Below are positions 6,993-7,721 of a DNA stretch of 7,721 bases, piece after piece. The stretch covers positions 1-7,721 of the forward strand of contig CANJWF010000050.1 in NCBI GenBank assembly GCA_947478315.1, read 5' to 3'. Source of the DNA: Sphingobacteriaceae bacterium. GTDB taxonomy: Bacteria > Bacteroidota > Bacteroidia > Sphingobacteriales > Sphingobacteriaceae. The notes below the pieces were generated by a model, which worked only from the letters and a program-made list of their open reading frames with translations, was not told the DNA's origin and searched no databases. The number at the start of each line of letters is the position of its first letter. Position 1 is the first letter of the stretch. Both the position numbers and the translations under genes were made by a program.

Positions 6993-7718
6993 TTACTTAG
7001 GAAACCGTCTGCCTAAAATTGCATAAAATTTTTCGAGTGGTTTTATTTTTTCACTCCACTGGTTAGCTACGCCATAGTTACGTTGTAGAAATCGTTCAGC
7101 GTCTTCAAAAGATTCACATTTATTAGTCAAATGGATTGCCTCGTTGTAGGTTGCTGTTGATCCGTTGAAGAGTTCTTTAATGAAAAACCATTTATCGTTT
7201 AAACTTATGGTTGCCTGTAAATCTATGTTCGTTTTTTCTTTTTCGACAATTTGGGCAATGCTTTGTCTAATTTCTTCGCTAGTGTTAAGACTGTTTTGCT
7301 CAATATTTTCCGTTAATCCACTACCAGAGTTTACAAGAAATGCTGGCTGACTTGCTGAATTTTTTGGCAAAATGGTGTCAATGTTGCGATTTGTTTTTAC
7401 TTCGTCTCTTTTTGGGTTATTTCTTTCGAAATCATCGGATTCAAAATTTTGACTTTTATGTTGTTGTTGAGTGTTTTTGGTTACATTATATACTGGAATA
7501 TGACCAATTCCACTTTTTTGAAAATTTGTTGGGCTTGCTTGTTGAACTTGTTGTAATATTTCTATGTGACTGGCAAGAAAATGAGCTTTTGCCAAAAAAA
7601 GTTTAAGTTCTATGTCATTAATTCTATTCTGATCTCGCAGCAAATTTTCATTTTGTTGAGCGCAGTCCTGTATAATTGCTTTTATTTTTGTGAGTATTTC
7701 TTGTTCTTTGTTAATCAT
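6993..7718 (-). CDS. Uncharacterised protein: N-terminal helical region, Q/N/S-rich linker, conserved C-terminal domain
   Basis: I do not recognise a named function. The 241-residue protein has three zones. The first (about 1-60) is charged and helical with coiled-coil-like spacing (KIKAIIQDCAQQNENLL, then the ELKLFLAKAHFLASHIEIL region). The second (about 60-155) is a Q/N/S/K-rich linker, probably disordered. The third (about 165-241) is compact: ATISLNDKWFFIKELFNG, a Y-N-E-A-I segment, F-E-D-A-E-R-F-L, and a terminal LEKFYAILGRRF. This last part resembles a domain I recall in Bacteroidetes hypothetical proteins (pattern SLNDrfxFxrELFxG ... LLRRRF), but no role is known to me. There is no signal peptide or membrane segment, so it is probably cytoplasmic. 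The ATG at 7718 is 3 bases from the window edge, so a start further upstream cannot be excluded. tag follows after 9 bp. Confidence 0.75.
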   Translation of the reverse strand: MINKEQEILTKIKAIIQDCAQQNENLLRDQNRINDIELKLFLAKAHFLASHIEILQQVQQASPTNFQKSGIGHIPVYNVTKNTQQQHKSQNFESDDFERNNPKRDEVKTNRNIDTILPKNSASQPAFLVNSGSGLTENIEQNSLNTSEEIRQSIAQIVEKEKTNIDLQATISLNDKWFFIKELFNGSTATYNEAIHLTNKCESFEDAERFLQRNYGVANQWSEKIKPLEKFYAILGRRFPK

Positions 7719-7721
7719 AAA

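Noticed and set aside
7165..7606. Two plus-strand open frames over the right-edge gene, hydrophobic in parts
   Set aside because: The apparent membrane-like F/L richness is what the reverse complement of K/N/Q/E codons gives in AT-rich DNA; the minus-strand frame is longer and has a family-like C-terminal domain.
1..7721. CRISPR array, insertion sequence, tRNA or prophage remnants
   Set aside because: No spaced direct repeats, terminal inverted repeats, transposase motifs or tRNA cloverleaf sequence were seen on either strand by eye.

Overview
This 7.7-kb AT-rich window looks like a chromosomal segment of a Bacteroidota (Bacteroidetes) bacterium. Three things support that: two components of the type IX secretion system (T9SS, known only from this phylum), namely the regulator PorX and the outer-membrane shuttle protein PorV; signal peptides ending in A/S followed by Gln; and start codons preceded by A/T-rich sequence with no Shine-Dalgarno motif. 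The family or genus cannot be told from the sequence alone. No mobile element, CRISPR array, tRNA or rRNA is visible, and coding density is very high.

The window has two convergent blocks. The plus-strand block (1-4595) is recG (3' part only), an exported M28/carboxypeptidase Q-like metallopeptidase, porX (response-regulator receiver plus PglZ phosphatase-like domain) and tsaE (ATPase for tRNA t6A modification). Gaps are 43-79, 2 and 20 bp, so the last three genes at least look like one transcript. The minus-strand block, in transcription order from the right edge to 4599, is an unrecognised coiled-coil/conserved C-terminal domain protein, tag (3-methyladenine DNA glycosylase I), porV and ispF (isoprenoid MEP pathway). 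Gaps are 9, about 140 and 22 bp.

The two blocks meet tail to tail with 3 bp between stop codons. A perfect 8-bp inverted repeat carries both stops in its arms and probably acts as a shared terminator. The longest gene-free stretch is the roughly 140-bp leader of porV.

Functionally the window mixes housekeeping (DNA repair and recombination, tRNA modification, isoprenoid synthesis) with T9SS control and machinery. PorX is a phospho-controlled metal-dependent phosphatase-like protein regulating the secretion system. PorV is the barrel that hands cargo from the translocon to the PorU attachment machinery, but porU is not next to porV here. I do not see a wholly new system. The least explained items are the uncharacterised gene at the right edge, the tight packing of porX behind a peptidase gene, the porV leader and the shared-stop hairpin.
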